DNA of 13,701 bases from Roseovarius sp. UBA3070 (GTDB lineage Bacteria > Pseudomonadota > Alphaproteobacteria > Rhodobacterales > Rhodobacteraceae). The DNA lies in contig DFBW01000113.1 of NCBI GenBank assembly GCA_002366775.1, positions 1 through 13,701 on the forward strand. Direction: 5' to 3'. The notes beneath the pieces are model-generated. The model worked only from the letters and a program-made list of their open reading frames with translations. It was not told the DNA's origin and ran no database searches. Below are positions 1 to 6,813 of this stretch, piece by piece (the stretch's first letter is position 1; each line of letters starts with the position of its first letter). The position numbers and the translations under genes are program-made.

Positions 1-21
1 AATAAAAAGAGGTTCACGCAT
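1..21 (-). CDS. Possible start of a further operon gene (partial, leaves the window)
   Basis: Three bases after the stop codon of the sulfotransferase-like gene at 25-939, an ATG opens on the minus strand and reads M-R-E-P-L-F-I to the window edge without a stop. A purine-rich stretch (GAGAAAG) lies about 8 bases upstream of the ATG, a weak ribosome binding site. The short hydrophobic run after a charged/proline start resembles the N-termini of the two sulfotransferase-like proteins of this operon, which begin with P-x-hydrophobic strands leading to the PAPS loop. A third paralogue is therefore possible, but seven codons cannot establish this. Confidence 0.3.
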
Positions 22-24
22 GGG

Positions 25-939
25 TTAGTCTTTCTCTTGATCGTTGCGCCCGCCGCCATATCCCATCTGGTGGGAAATGGCGATGGTTTCAGCGCGCAAC
101 TGGCGTGTCGGCGTGTCCCAATCCAGCGGATCGCTAAGCGGCTGTTCGGGGATTTCGCGCTGCGTATAGATCGGATTGCGCAGAAAATTGGGGTCATTTC
201 CAAAAGGCGCCGCAGCCGGCCCGAGGCACGCAAAGGGCGATCGCTCAGGATGCATCATTGCGGTCAAATCTTCGGGCGAAGTATCCAGCCCCATCCAGTC
301 GCAAATCTGCGGTAGATAGGTTTTGGGATCACGCAGCACATCCTCGCCGCGCACGGACATAAATTGCCCCGGCGCAATACGAGTGGAGGCCTGCATGACC
401 CGACGATTGGACGTGTACCAACTGGTTTCAGGATCCTTCGTGGCGTTGCGCCGTCCATGCCCACCTTCCGAGAATTTGGTGATTTTGGCGATCGAGCGGG
501 TAGTGGCACAGGGGTGTCGATAGAGATGCAGGAAATACGCGTGCCCGCAATCGTGCAGCGCGCGGTTCAGTGCTGTGTCAGACAACACTGTGCTGGGGCT
601 TTTGTCGATCAAGCGGCGCGGGGCCAGACGATCGCCCAGATGGTCCATCGCCTGTGTAATCGTCCAGCGGCCCCGTTCCTTTATCCAGGCGCGCGCGGCC
701 TCAATTGTGTCATCGCTCTGCTCACCAAATTCGACCTCGGCCACGGCCCGAAAGAGGCCATCCAAAGTGCGCGGCCGCACTATCATCGCGCGATCCACAT
801 ATCGGGCCAGCGTGGTTTCCACGAAGGGGTTGATTTCGGGCAAGGTGTATAGGCCCGAATGTTGCCCCAGCATGCTGGACACCAGCGAAGAAAAAGACCG
901 CATACATGTCAGAATGATCAGCGGCGGTTGCGAGGTCAT
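25..939 (-). CDS. Sulfotransferase-like protein (P-loop, PAPS-dependent family), copy A
   Basis: The 304-residue product has the architecture of cytosolic-type sulfotransferases, which move a sulfuryl group from PAPS to an acceptor hydroxyl or amine. Visible are a first beta strand, then a 5'-phosphosulfate loop at residues 12-19 (C-M-R-S-F-S-S-L), a conserved P-E at 34-35, an I-D-K-S-P motif at 111-115, and the 3'-phosphate-binding strand L-Y-R-H-P with Arg141 and Ser149. R-G-E-D at 197-200 and a C-terminal block HPERSPFACLGP with GNDPNFL (230-253) are shared almost exactly with the product of 3824-4759, so the two are paralogues. The loop is unusual: the usual P-R-S-G-[ST]-[ST] has Met for Pro and Phe for Gly. 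The start lies 21 bases after the esterase gene stop, with only a weak ACGAG upstream. No signal peptide is seen, so it is probably cytoplasmic. Acceptor substrate is unknown. Confidence 0.8.
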   Translation of the reverse strand: MTSQPPLIILTCMRSFSSLVSSMLGQHSGLYTLPEINPFVETTLARYVDRAMIVRPRTLDGLFRAVAEVEFGEQSDDTIEAARAWIKERGRWTITQAMDHLGDRLAPRRLIDKSPSTVLSDTALNRALHDCGHAYFLHLYRHPCATTRSIAKITKFSEGGHGRRNATKDPETSWYTSNRRVMQASTRIAPGQFMSVRGEDVLRDPKTYLPQICDWMGLDTSPEDLTAMMHPERSPFACLGPAAAPFGNDPNFLRNPIYTQREIPEQPLSDPLDWDTPTRQLRAETIAISHQMGYGGGRNDQEKD

Positions 940-960
940 ATTATACTCGTTGGAAACTGG

Positions 961-1974
961 TTAATGGCTGAGAAAGAAACGCGCGATGTAATCGGTGGCG
1001 TCAAAGCTTTGAGTAACATGCACATTGTTGTTGATCTGCCATTTGACAGGTTGTGCGCCAGGCCAGCCATGGCCCCCGCCCTGCACCAGGCACAGCTGCA
1101 CCTGTTCATTGTTGCTACAGGTGTTGATTGTGCAACTGGTATCTCCGGAAATGCGCGTTGTCTGTGGCTGGCTGGAGCATTGATTTCCAGAGCTGAAAAA
1201 CTGCAAGCCACGCCGCACCGGGGGCCAATTGGCCTTGCCGCCGGTGAATTTGCCGATGCCGCCGTTCAGCGGTACGTTTTCATCATTCGTGCCGTGGATA
1301 TGCAGCACGCTGACACCCTCAGGGTTGGGGCAGTCAGCCGACGAAAGCGTGGATGACACAGCGGCAATGGCCGTGATCCTGCCGCGCAGAACACAGGCCG
1401 AGCGATAAGCCATCATGCCACCTTTGGAAAAGCCCATGGCATAAACCCTGCTGGGATCAATCGAGTAGTTGCCAGGTACAGAACGTAGCAACGCATCAAC
1501 AAAGCCGACATCGTTCACACCATTGTTTTCGGCATAACCCGAAGGCGTCATGGAGTTGGCATTCCACGATCCGCGCTTGCCACCCGGACGACCAAGCCCT
1601 TGAGGCATAACAAGAACCATCCCATAACGGTCCGCCATGTCGATCAGACCCATGCGTTGCGCAAAGCCCTGCGGCCGACCACCACCGCCATGAAAGGCAA
1701 AAACCAATGGGGCGGGTTGACCGGACTGCGCGGAACGGGGTGCATAAAGGAGATAGTTGCGTTGTGCACCGCCGACATTCACGCTACGCGAGACCACTTC
1801 ACCTGTGCCACCGCCAGAATAAACCACCGGCGATGTGTCCAACTGTTGAGGAGAAGAGGATGACGACAAACCGGTACGTTTGGCGATGATCTCGGGCAAG
1901 CGCGAGACCTTTTGACAGCCGATCATCGGCACAAGGGCAATCAAGGCCAGAGCCAGTACCAATTTACGTCGCAT
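961..1974 (-). CDS. Lipoprotein esterase of the PHB depolymerase / LpqC family
   Basis: The 337-residue product starts with a lipoprotein signal peptide: M-R-R-K, a hydrophobic core, and the lipobox M-I-G-C with Cys20 as the lipidation site. A Ser-rich, low-complexity linker follows (about 36-60). The alpha/beta-hydrolase domain (about 62-337) shows an H-G-G-G-G oxyanion stretch at 95-99, the nucleophile elbow G-F-S-K-G-G with Ser183, the likely acid Asp231 in H-G-T-N-D, and the likely catalytic His302 in G-G-G-H-G-W-P-G. Several Cys in the 266-295 region could form disulfides. This matches the extracellular polyhydroxybutyrate depolymerase / feruloyl-esterase-like (CE1) group. The true ester substrate cannot be read from sequence. 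An AAGGAG Shine-Dalgarno overlaps the stop of the upstream propeller gene, and the gap is 3 bases, so translation is probably coupled. It is the only clearly exported protein of the operon. Confidence 0.85.
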   Translation of the reverse strand: MRRKLVLALALIALVPMIGCQKVSRLPEIIAKRTGLSSSSSPQQLDTSPVVYSGGGTGEVVSRSVNVGGAQRNYLLYAPRSAQSGQPAPLVFAFHGGGGRPQGFAQRMGLIDMADRYGMVLVMPQGLGRPGGKRGSWNANSMTPSGYAENNGVNDVGFVDALLRSVPGNYSIDPSRVYAMGFSKGGMMAYRSACVLRGRITAIAAVSSTLSSADCPNPEGVSVLHIHGTNDENVPLNGGIGKFTGGKANWPPVRRGLQFFSSGNQCSSQPQTTRISGDTSCTINTCSNNEQVQLCLVQGGGHGWPGAQPVKWQINNNVHVTQSFDATDYIARFFLSH

Positions 1975-1977
1975 TAC

Positions 1978-3462
1978 CTACTCCTTGTCGTGGCTGCCAA
2001 GCCAGACTTCCAAACCGCCATTTGGGTTATCCACATAGCGGAATTCATCCTCAATATCCAAACCAACTTTGGGGCCAAATGGATTAACAAACCCGGTGGC
2101 CAGCCCATAGGGTGTGGATTGCATTGTCCGGATACCATAGTTGAACGCGTTGCCGAAGCCCTGCGTTGTCACCGGTAGCCAGTTTTCGCCGTCGCGACTG
2201 CGATAAAGTTCAGCCCCCGCGCGCAGATTGATCAGCTTTTCCATTCCGACCCGCTCGATCATCTTGCGGAAGGGCACGGGCCATTTATCCTGCTCAGAGT
2301 AGCGCACCATCACTGTCCAGTCGAACGTGCCAACATATATCCAGCCGTCGTGGCTCTCCATTTGCCAGAAATAGCCGTTGAAAATGTTGTCAAAGCCGGG
2401 CGCATACCCCGACAGAGGCACTTTGCGCCCCACGGGTGTTTCGCGCTCTGTGCCGACCACCAGATCCCAATGGCCATCCTCATGAATACGGATCAATTCT
2501 GGCCCGGCAGGCCCCACGCCATTGGCGCGGTCAATGCCGCCGTGCTGAATGCCCGACCCTGCATAGACCAGTCCGTTGTGCACCGTGAAGGATGCGACAC
2601 CTTGATTAAGCTTGCCACGAAACGCCCCCTGATCCACCACACATTCCCAGTTGAAGGGCGGTTTGCCTTCTACCTTGGTGCGCCAGATCTGGTAGCCATC
2701 AATATTGGCCGTCCCGGCATAAAGGTAATCACCGCAGCCGATCATCTCGAATACGCCGATATTCTTGGGGTCGCCAAACGCGGGCGGGTTGATCACCTGC
2801 CATTTGCCATTGGCCGGGTCCGGGCTGCCAAAGATCACCGCATTGCCCGATATATTGGGATTGCCGCCCGCCGTGCCCGTAGGGCTGGTAAACAGCCAGC
2901 CTTTGTGTGGCACGATCAGGCGCAGGGTGATGATGGATTTATCAAACCCATCAGGCATCGGCACCTCATCAAACGTGTCCCCATCAGCCGAGCGCAGAAT
3001 GCGTGTGCCAAACCCGCGCGCGGGCGCATAGGTGGCAGTATAGAGATACTCTTGGTCGTCGCTTTCACCCTGAAATACGCACATGCCACGATAGCCCAAT
3101 TCCCGCGGGAGCTTTTCGCCATCGGCGTCAATCCATGGGGATTGGCTGCGCAGGGTCCAGCCGGAGTTGGGTGTATCCGGCTTGGCCTCAGCCGGATCAA
3201 ACGACCAGATTTGCGCACGCATATCCTGATCATAAACGTACTCCGGGCATTGCACCGGCCAGCGGTCCAGCCGCTTTTGAATCTTTGAAACCTTGAACAG
3301 GCAAAGGTTCGAGCGGGTGGTGCCGACATACAGCCGATCACGAAACCACGCCATGGAATGTGGATAGGCGTTCAGCTGGTCGCCAAAACCGTTCATCGCA
3401 ATGCGCTGAAAATCCTTGGTGGCAAGGCCAGGTTTGGAGGTATTGGACAATCCGTCTTTCAT
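1978..3462 (-). CDS. Beta-propeller-like protein of unknown function
   Basis: The 494-residue product is rich in short aromatic/Gly strands that repeat along the chain: L-Y-V-G-T at 44-48, Y-L-Y-T-A-T at 139-144, W-L-F-T-S at 189-193, Y-L-Y-A-G-T at 246-251, L-V-Y-A-G-S at 298-303, W-I-Y-V-G-T at 374-379 and Y-G-L-A-T-G at 452-457. Two are followed by Asp-box/BNR-like turns (R-S-A-D-G-D-T-F at 157-164, R-S-R-D-G-E-N-W at 421-428). This indicates a six- or seven-bladed propeller resembling sialidase/BNR folds, but I see no catalytic signature. There is no signal peptide, so it may be cytoplasmic. The reading frame stays open upstream to 3720, but that extension lies antiparallel in phase to the better-looking 113-residue gene and encodes an implausible Trp/Arg/Pro-rich sequence. 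The ATG at 3462, 16 bases after that gene's stop with GGCGGA upstream, is the preferred start. Confidence 0.72.
   Translation of the reverse strand: MKDGLSNTSKPGLATKDFQRIAMNGFGDQLNAYPHSMAWFRDRLYVGTTRSNLCLFKVSKIQKRLDRWPVQCPEYVYDQDMRAQIWSFDPAEAKPDTPNSGWTLRSQSPWIDADGEKLPRELGYRGMCVFQGESDDQEYLYTATYAPARGFGTRILRSADGDTFDEVPMPDGFDKSIITLRLIVPHKGWLFTSPTGTAGGNPNISGNAVIFGSPDPANGKWQVINPPAFGDPKNIGVFEMIGCGDYLYAGTANIDGYQIWRTKVEGKPPFNWECVVDQGAFRGKLNQGVASFTVHNGLVYAGSGIQHGGIDRANGVGPAGPELIRIHEDGHWDLVVGTERETPVGRKVPLSGYAPGFDNIFNGYFWQMESHDGWIYVGTFDWTVMVRYSEQDKWPVPFRKMIERVGMEKLINLRAGAELYRSRDGENWLPVTTQGFGNAFNYGIRTMQSTPYGLATGFVNPFGPKVGLDIEDEFRYVDNPNGGLEVWLGSHDKE
1981..1986 (-). promoter_or_regulatory. Ribosome binding site of the lipoprotein esterase gene
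   Basis: AAGGAG lies 6 bases upstream of the esterase ATG (1974) and is formed by the last two sense codons of the propeller gene (Lys-Glu), just before its TAG stop. This is the strongest Shine-Dalgarno in the operon and ties translation of the two genes together. Confidence 0.75.
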
Positions 3463-3478
3463 GAAATCATCCGCCCAA

Positions 3479-3820
3479 TCAGAACTCAGCGCCCGGACCG
3501 GCGCGCTGGGCGTTGATCGCCTCAAGCTCGGCCAGGGTTTCTTCGAGAAGGATTTCCAACATGTCGGCCCATCCTTCCAGCTTGGTGCGGTATTCCTCGG
3601 CCTCGGGCGAGGCGGCAGCCATTGAGGCCGCGTCATCGGGTTGGGCAAACTGCTCGCGCAACTCTTCCCAAACGCGGCGTGCCAACACCGCCAGTTTGGG
3701 GTTGCCCATGATCTGCACATAGCTCAGCGTTTGCGGGTCTGGACCATCTTCACCAGCGCCAAATTCGGGGCCGATAAATGCACGATGTTCGGGTGCGCGA
3801 AGGGGGGATAGCTGGGTCAT
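3479..3820 (-). CDS. Small acidic helical protein of unknown function (113 aa)
   Basis: This 113-residue product is not one I recognise. After an N-terminal Pro/Gly-rich part (1-30), residues about 42-105 look like two or three amphipathic helices with many Glu, Ala and Leu and an aromatic W-E-E-L-R segment, and the overall charge is acidic. No signal peptide or membrane segment is visible. The ATG is 3 bases after the TAA of the sulfotransferase-like gene at 3824-4759, and the stop is 16 bases before the chosen propeller start, so it sits tightly inside the operon. The codon pattern and plausible composition favour it over the overlapping upstream extension of the propeller frame. It might be an adaptor or partner of the propeller protein or of the neighbouring sulfotransferase; this is inference from position only. 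Confidence 0.68.
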   Translation of the reverse strand: MTQLSPLRAPEHRAFIGPEFGAGEDGPDPQTLSYVQIMGNPKLAVLARRVWEELREQFAQPDDAASMAAASPEAEEYRTKLEGWADMLEILLEETLAELEAINAQRAGPGAEF

Positions 3821-3823
3821 GGC

Positions 3824-4759
3824 TTAATACCCCAATGCTTCGGCCAGGGCGGTGACACGCGGATGCAGATGTTCCTGATCGTCGCGCCAGGGCAGGGGGG
3901 CATCCAGCGGGGAAAACTTAACTTTTCCTTCGCGCAGGGCAGGAGAGTTGAGAAAATTCACATCATTGCCCAAGGGCGCATTGGCGGGGCCCATGCAGGC
4001 AAATGGGCTGTCCTCGGGGTGTTTCATCGCTTCAATTGCATCGGGTGCGTCGGAAATCTCAAGCCACTTGCACAACGCCTTGAGCGTGGCATCGGTATCG
4101 TTCAGCAGGTCTTCGCCCTTGAGGGTTACGAATTGTTCATCCGGCAGTTGATCAAGGAAACGCAGGATCTGAATTTGGGTGTCATGCCACAGAATTTGTG
4201 GCTCAAGCTGGGCTTCTTCATCACGGTGATCCACAGAATTGAGCGAAAGCAACACACCTATCCCACCCTTTGCGGCCATGGCGGATTTGCATTGGTCAAT
4301 CGGGCTGCGCACCAGATGGATGAAGCGCGCATTGGGCGCGGCGGCCAGCATACGGTTCATGAATTCGGCTTTGCGCAGGATACCGGGGCTTTTCTCAACG
4401 ATGCGGCGGGGGGCGACGGCCTCGGCCAATTCTTGCAGCACCTGGGCCGAGGTCATCTGGTCGCGGGTGCGCAACCAGCGCTCGGCCATGCGGATGCTTT
4501 CGGGGGTCTGCTCGCCACTGAACACTTCGGCCAGCGCACGCAGCAATCCGTGGCGCATGGATTTCCAGAACGGGGATTTGCTGGACCCGTCGGGATTTTC
4601 GCCAGTGTTGAATTCTTCCATATCCAAACACTGAAAGAGGTTCAGTTCAGGAACGCCGAAAAGCTCAGGATGTTGGCCAATCATACCCACAGCAAGCGAG
4701 GAATAAGACCGTGGCCCGGCCAGCACAAATACCGGCGCGGGAAAGGGGGCATCGCTCAT
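3824..4759 (-). CDS. Sulfotransferase-like protein (P-loop, PAPS-dependent family), copy B
   Basis: The 311-residue product carries the sulfotransferase landmarks: a beta strand F-V-L-A, then the 5'-phosphosulfate loop G-P-R-S-Y-S-S-L at 15-22, P-E at 37-38, V-E-K-S-P at 121-125, the 3'-phosphate motif L-V-R-S-P with Arg151 and Ser159, and K-G-E-D-L-L at 214-219. The C-terminal block HPEDSPFACMGP plus A-P-L-G-N-D-V-N-F-L (248-270) closely matches copy A (25-939), so an ancestral duplication is clear. The family loop Gly is replaced by Tyr here and by Phe in copy A. Its ATG overlaps the TGA of the phosphatase/sulfatase-fold gene in an ATGA, which suggests translational coupling. No signal peptide is present. 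The acceptor is unknown. Other possibilities are a different P-loop group transfer or loss of PAPS specificity. Confidence 0.82.
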   Translation of the reverse strand: MSDAPFPAPVFVLAGPRSYSSLAVGMIGQHPELFGVPELNLFQCLDMEEFNTGENPDGSSKSPFWKSMRHGLLRALAEVFSGEQTPESIRMAERWLRTRDQMTSAQVLQELAEAVAPRRIVEKSPGILRKAEFMNRMLAAAPNARFIHLVRSPIDQCKSAMAAKGGIGVLLSLNSVDHRDEEAQLEPQILWHDTQIQILRFLDQLPDEQFVTLKGEDLLNDTDATLKALCKWLEISDAPDAIEAMKHPEDSPFACMGPANAPLGNDVNFLNSPALREGKVKFSPLDAPLPWRDDQEHLHPRVTALAEALGY

Positions 4760-5586
4760 GGTTTGCGGCCCTCAAGGAACGGTATTTCAAAGACCTTTTC
4801 ATGCATGACCGGACCATGCCCGAAATAGTCACCTTCGCCAAAGCATTCGCCGTGATCTGACGTCACAATAAAGTGTGTGTCCTTGGGCGCTTTCTCGATC
4901 AGTGTGCCCAGAAGCTCATCAATATATTCGACGCAACGGACTTGTTGCTCGTGCAGAGATGCCATGTCTTCCTGGCTAAAGAACTCATCTTTTTCCGGAG
5001 GCAAATCGCCGCTATGGGCAATCGCGGCATCCATGCCTTTGACCACGCCGTGCACGCCTGAGATGATGGGCAGGCTGTCGTCCTTGAGCATATAGGGGTA
5101 ATGTGTCTCGCCCAGATTCATGAAGTGATAGCAGGGTTGGGAGTCGGAGAATTCGATCTCATTGACCATGCCGGCAAAATCATTGTGGTTCGACATCAGC
5201 TTGTAGTCGTCAAAGAAGCGCTTGAAGCCGGTGAACGGGTTCAGCACCGGCATCGAGACACGACCTGTCGTGCGATATCCATGCGTGCTGAGCACCTTGG
5301 CAAGGCTGAGTTCCGGCACGAAGCTGGTGAAGGAAAGATCAGGCACATCAAGGCGATCCACCCATTTGGCAAACTCTTTCTTGTAAACCTCAGAGGCCAG
5401 CACCCGCTTCGGGCTTTGGTGGGCCACCTGACCCATGAAGATGGAGTGATGCGACGGCGCCGTCCAGGAGGCGTAGCTCCAGCGCTGATGACCTGGGGCA
5501 ATACGATCCATGTTGGGTGTCTTGGCACGAACATAGCTGTCATAGCGGCAGCTATCCATGATGATGTAAACGAAATTTCGGGGCAT
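4756..5586 (-). CDS. Alkaline phosphatase/sulfatase-fold enzyme with Thr nucleophile
   Basis: The 276-residue product is a compact member of the alkaline phosphatase superfamily (sulfatase-like). Metal-site residues are visible: Asp11 in I-I-M-D-S-C-R-Y-D, the nucleophile region S-W-T-A-P-S-H at 40-46, E-T-H-Y-P-Y at 160-165, D-H-G-E at 244-247 and G-H-G at 256-258. True sulfatases have C-x-P-S-R, where Cys becomes formylglycine. Here the position is Thr42 and the Arg is His, so formylglycine chemistry is not expected; a Thr nucleophile is typical of phosphotransferases and phosphodiesterases of this fold. No signal peptide or membrane segment is present, so it should act in the cytoplasm. 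It is shorter than typical arylsulfatases (about 450-550 residues). The start is preceded by GGA 8 bases away. It lies 57 bases after the TPR gene and overlaps the next gene by 4 bases. Confidence 0.78.
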   Translation of the reverse strand: MPRNFVYIIMDSCRYDSYVRAKTPNMDRIAPGHQRWSYASWTAPSHHSIFMGQVAHQSPKRVLASEVYKKEFAKWVDRLDVPDLSFTSFVPELSLAKVLSTHGYRTTGRVSMPVLNPFTGFKRFFDDYKLMSNHNDFAGMVNEIEFSDSQPCYHFMNLGETHYPYMLKDDSLPIISGVHGVVKGMDAAIAHSGDLPPEKDEFFSQEDMASLHEQQVRCVEYIDELLGTLIEKAPKDTHFIVTSDHGECFGEGDYFGHGPVMHEKVFEIPFLEGRKP

Positions 5587-5643
5587 TCTCTATGTCCAAA
5601 TTACAAGGCGCGGCTGGGTATTCGACCCGAGTGCACCTGATAT

Positions 5644-6732
5644 TTAACCGGCGTTGCCGGCCTTTTCACTACGGAATTCACGCAGGGCTGCGCGCAACGC
5701 TTTTGAGGTGTGAGATTTCCATGCCGCGGCCAGCTCTGCCCCCTCAAGCCCGGCGGCTTCGGCTGGATCAAGCCCTTCGGTGCGTGCGCCTTTGCATGCG
5801 GCTTTGTACATCTCAATTGCAGCGTCGGGTTGGCCAAGGGCAAGGTCCACATCACCGTTCAGCTTGACCTTCAGAGGGCGCATTGGGCGGCGATCCTTCA
5901 GGGTGGTGATCGCTTGGCGCGCCTCGTCAAGTTCACCTGCGCTGATGAGGGCTGTCACATAGCGCACACGATCCACTTCGCGGGCATTGCCGGTTTCAAT
6001 CAGCGCGCGGTACTGAGCCACGGCCAAATCAGGTTTCCCGGCAAAGGAAACCATGCGGGCATAGCGCGCGATGGATTGCGGCGTGGCAGGCGCGGTTGTC
6101 AGGCTTTCCTGGGCGAGTTCGACCACTTCATCCAGGTGGCCTTCTTTACGCATGAGGCGCAGATACGCCTTGAGCGCCCGGTCGTTTGCGCCGTTCTTTG
6201 TCAGGATATTGCGCAGCTCTTCTGCGGCGACTTCGGGTTTGCCCTGCTTCATATTGATCCGCGCAACCAATTCGCTGGCCCGTTCAAGTGTCGGGTCAAT
6301 ATCAAGCGCGCGATCACAAAGCGCCAAAGCATCATCATAGTTTTCGTCTGCCATTTTCACCGCAGCAGCGCCCATGATGGCCTGGGTGAAGTTCTTGTCC
6401 AATTGCAATGCCTGAGCAAAGGCCGCCGAGGCGCCTTGCAGATCATCGTTGCGCATACGCGTCACACCCAACAACGTGTGTTGTTTGGCCTCTAGCGGGG
6501 CAAGGGCCGCGGCTTTTTCAGCAGCACGCGCTGCGTAATCGCCCTTCTTTTGCTTCATCAATGTGCGCGCCAGCGCGGCATAGGCCTGATGGGCATCGGG
6601 AAACTCGCGGATCAATGCGATCAACGCGCGCTCGGCTTCTTCTGGACCTTTGGAACGCTCAAGTTGTTTTAATTGGGCCAGCCGGGCCGAAATCCCGGCT
6701 GAGGCAGGCTCATTTGGGGCGGGTTTGATCAC
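5644..6732 (-). CDS. Tetratricopeptide repeat protein
   Basis: The 362-residue product consists almost wholly of helical TPR units. Repeats fall at roughly 48-80, 84-113, 118-147, 151-180, 185-214, 219-248, 254-282 and 290-315, with typical A-L-x-L-D-P-style ends such as A-L-D-I-D-P at 142-147 and A-L-Q-L-D-K at 108-113. Such proteins act as protein-binding scaffolds. No signal peptide or membrane anchor is seen. The start is GTG, not ATG: GGAGAG lies 4 bases upstream (the GGAG core 6 bases), and the promoter lies about 80 bases upstream. It is the first gene of the operon that contains the two sulfotransferase-like proteins. In many marine alphaproteobacteria TPR arrays are fused to sulfotransferase domains, so this could be the unfused scaffold for the enzymes downstream; that link is inference. 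Confidence 0.82.
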   Translation of the reverse strand: MIKPAPNEPASAGISARLAQLKQLERSKGPEEAERALIALIREFPDAHQAYAALARTLMKQKKGDYAARAAEKAAALAPLEAKQHTLLGVTRMRNDDLQGASAAFAQALQLDKNFTQAIMGAAAVKMADENYDDALALCDRALDIDPTLERASELVARINMKQGKPEVAAEELRNILTKNGANDRALKAYLRLMRKEGHLDEVVELAQESLTTAPATPQSIARYARMVSFAGKPDLAVAQYRALIETGNAREVDRVRYVTALISAGELDEARQAITTLKDRRPMRPLKVKLNGDVDLALGQPDAAIEMYKAACKGARTEGLDPAEAAGLEGAELAAAWKSHTSKALRAALREFRSEKAGNAG

Positions 6733-6736
6733 TTAA

Positions 6737-6742
6737 CTCTCC
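6737..6742 (-). promoter_or_regulatory. Ribosome binding site of the TPR gene (supports GTG start)
   Basis: GGAGAG on the minus strand lies 4 bases before the GTG at 6732-6730. No ATG lies in frame at a suitable distance, so this site decides the GTG start. Confidence 0.65.
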
Positions 6743-6813
6743 AAGTATCTTTGAACATCACAAAATGATATTCGAAACAGCATACGCCCGGATTAGGCGG
6801 TGTGCCATCGATC

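Noticed and set aside
2350..3288. 312-codon open frame on the plus strand
   Set aside because: Antisense shadow of the propeller gene in G+C-rich DNA; no recognisable motif.
3463..3720. N-terminal extension of the propeller protein to 3720
   Set aside because: It overlaps the 113-residue gene out of frame and encodes a Trp/Arg/Pro/Ser-rich sequence typical of a shadow frame.
3863..4828. 321-codon open frame on the plus strand
   Set aside because: It is antisense to sulfotransferase copy B, which has clear family motifs; the translation shows no domain and there is no ribosome site.
4756..5586. Classical formylglycine sulfatase
   Set aside because: The C/S-x-P-S-R signature is absent; Thr42 and His46 occupy the key positions.
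5601..5643. Terminator between the TPR gene and the sulfatase-fold gene
   Set aside because: Only a 4-base stem (GGGT/ACCC) without a T-run is visible, too weak to split the operon.
5710..6495. 261-codon open frame on the plus strand
   Set aside because: Antisense to the TPR gene, whose repeats are unmistakable.
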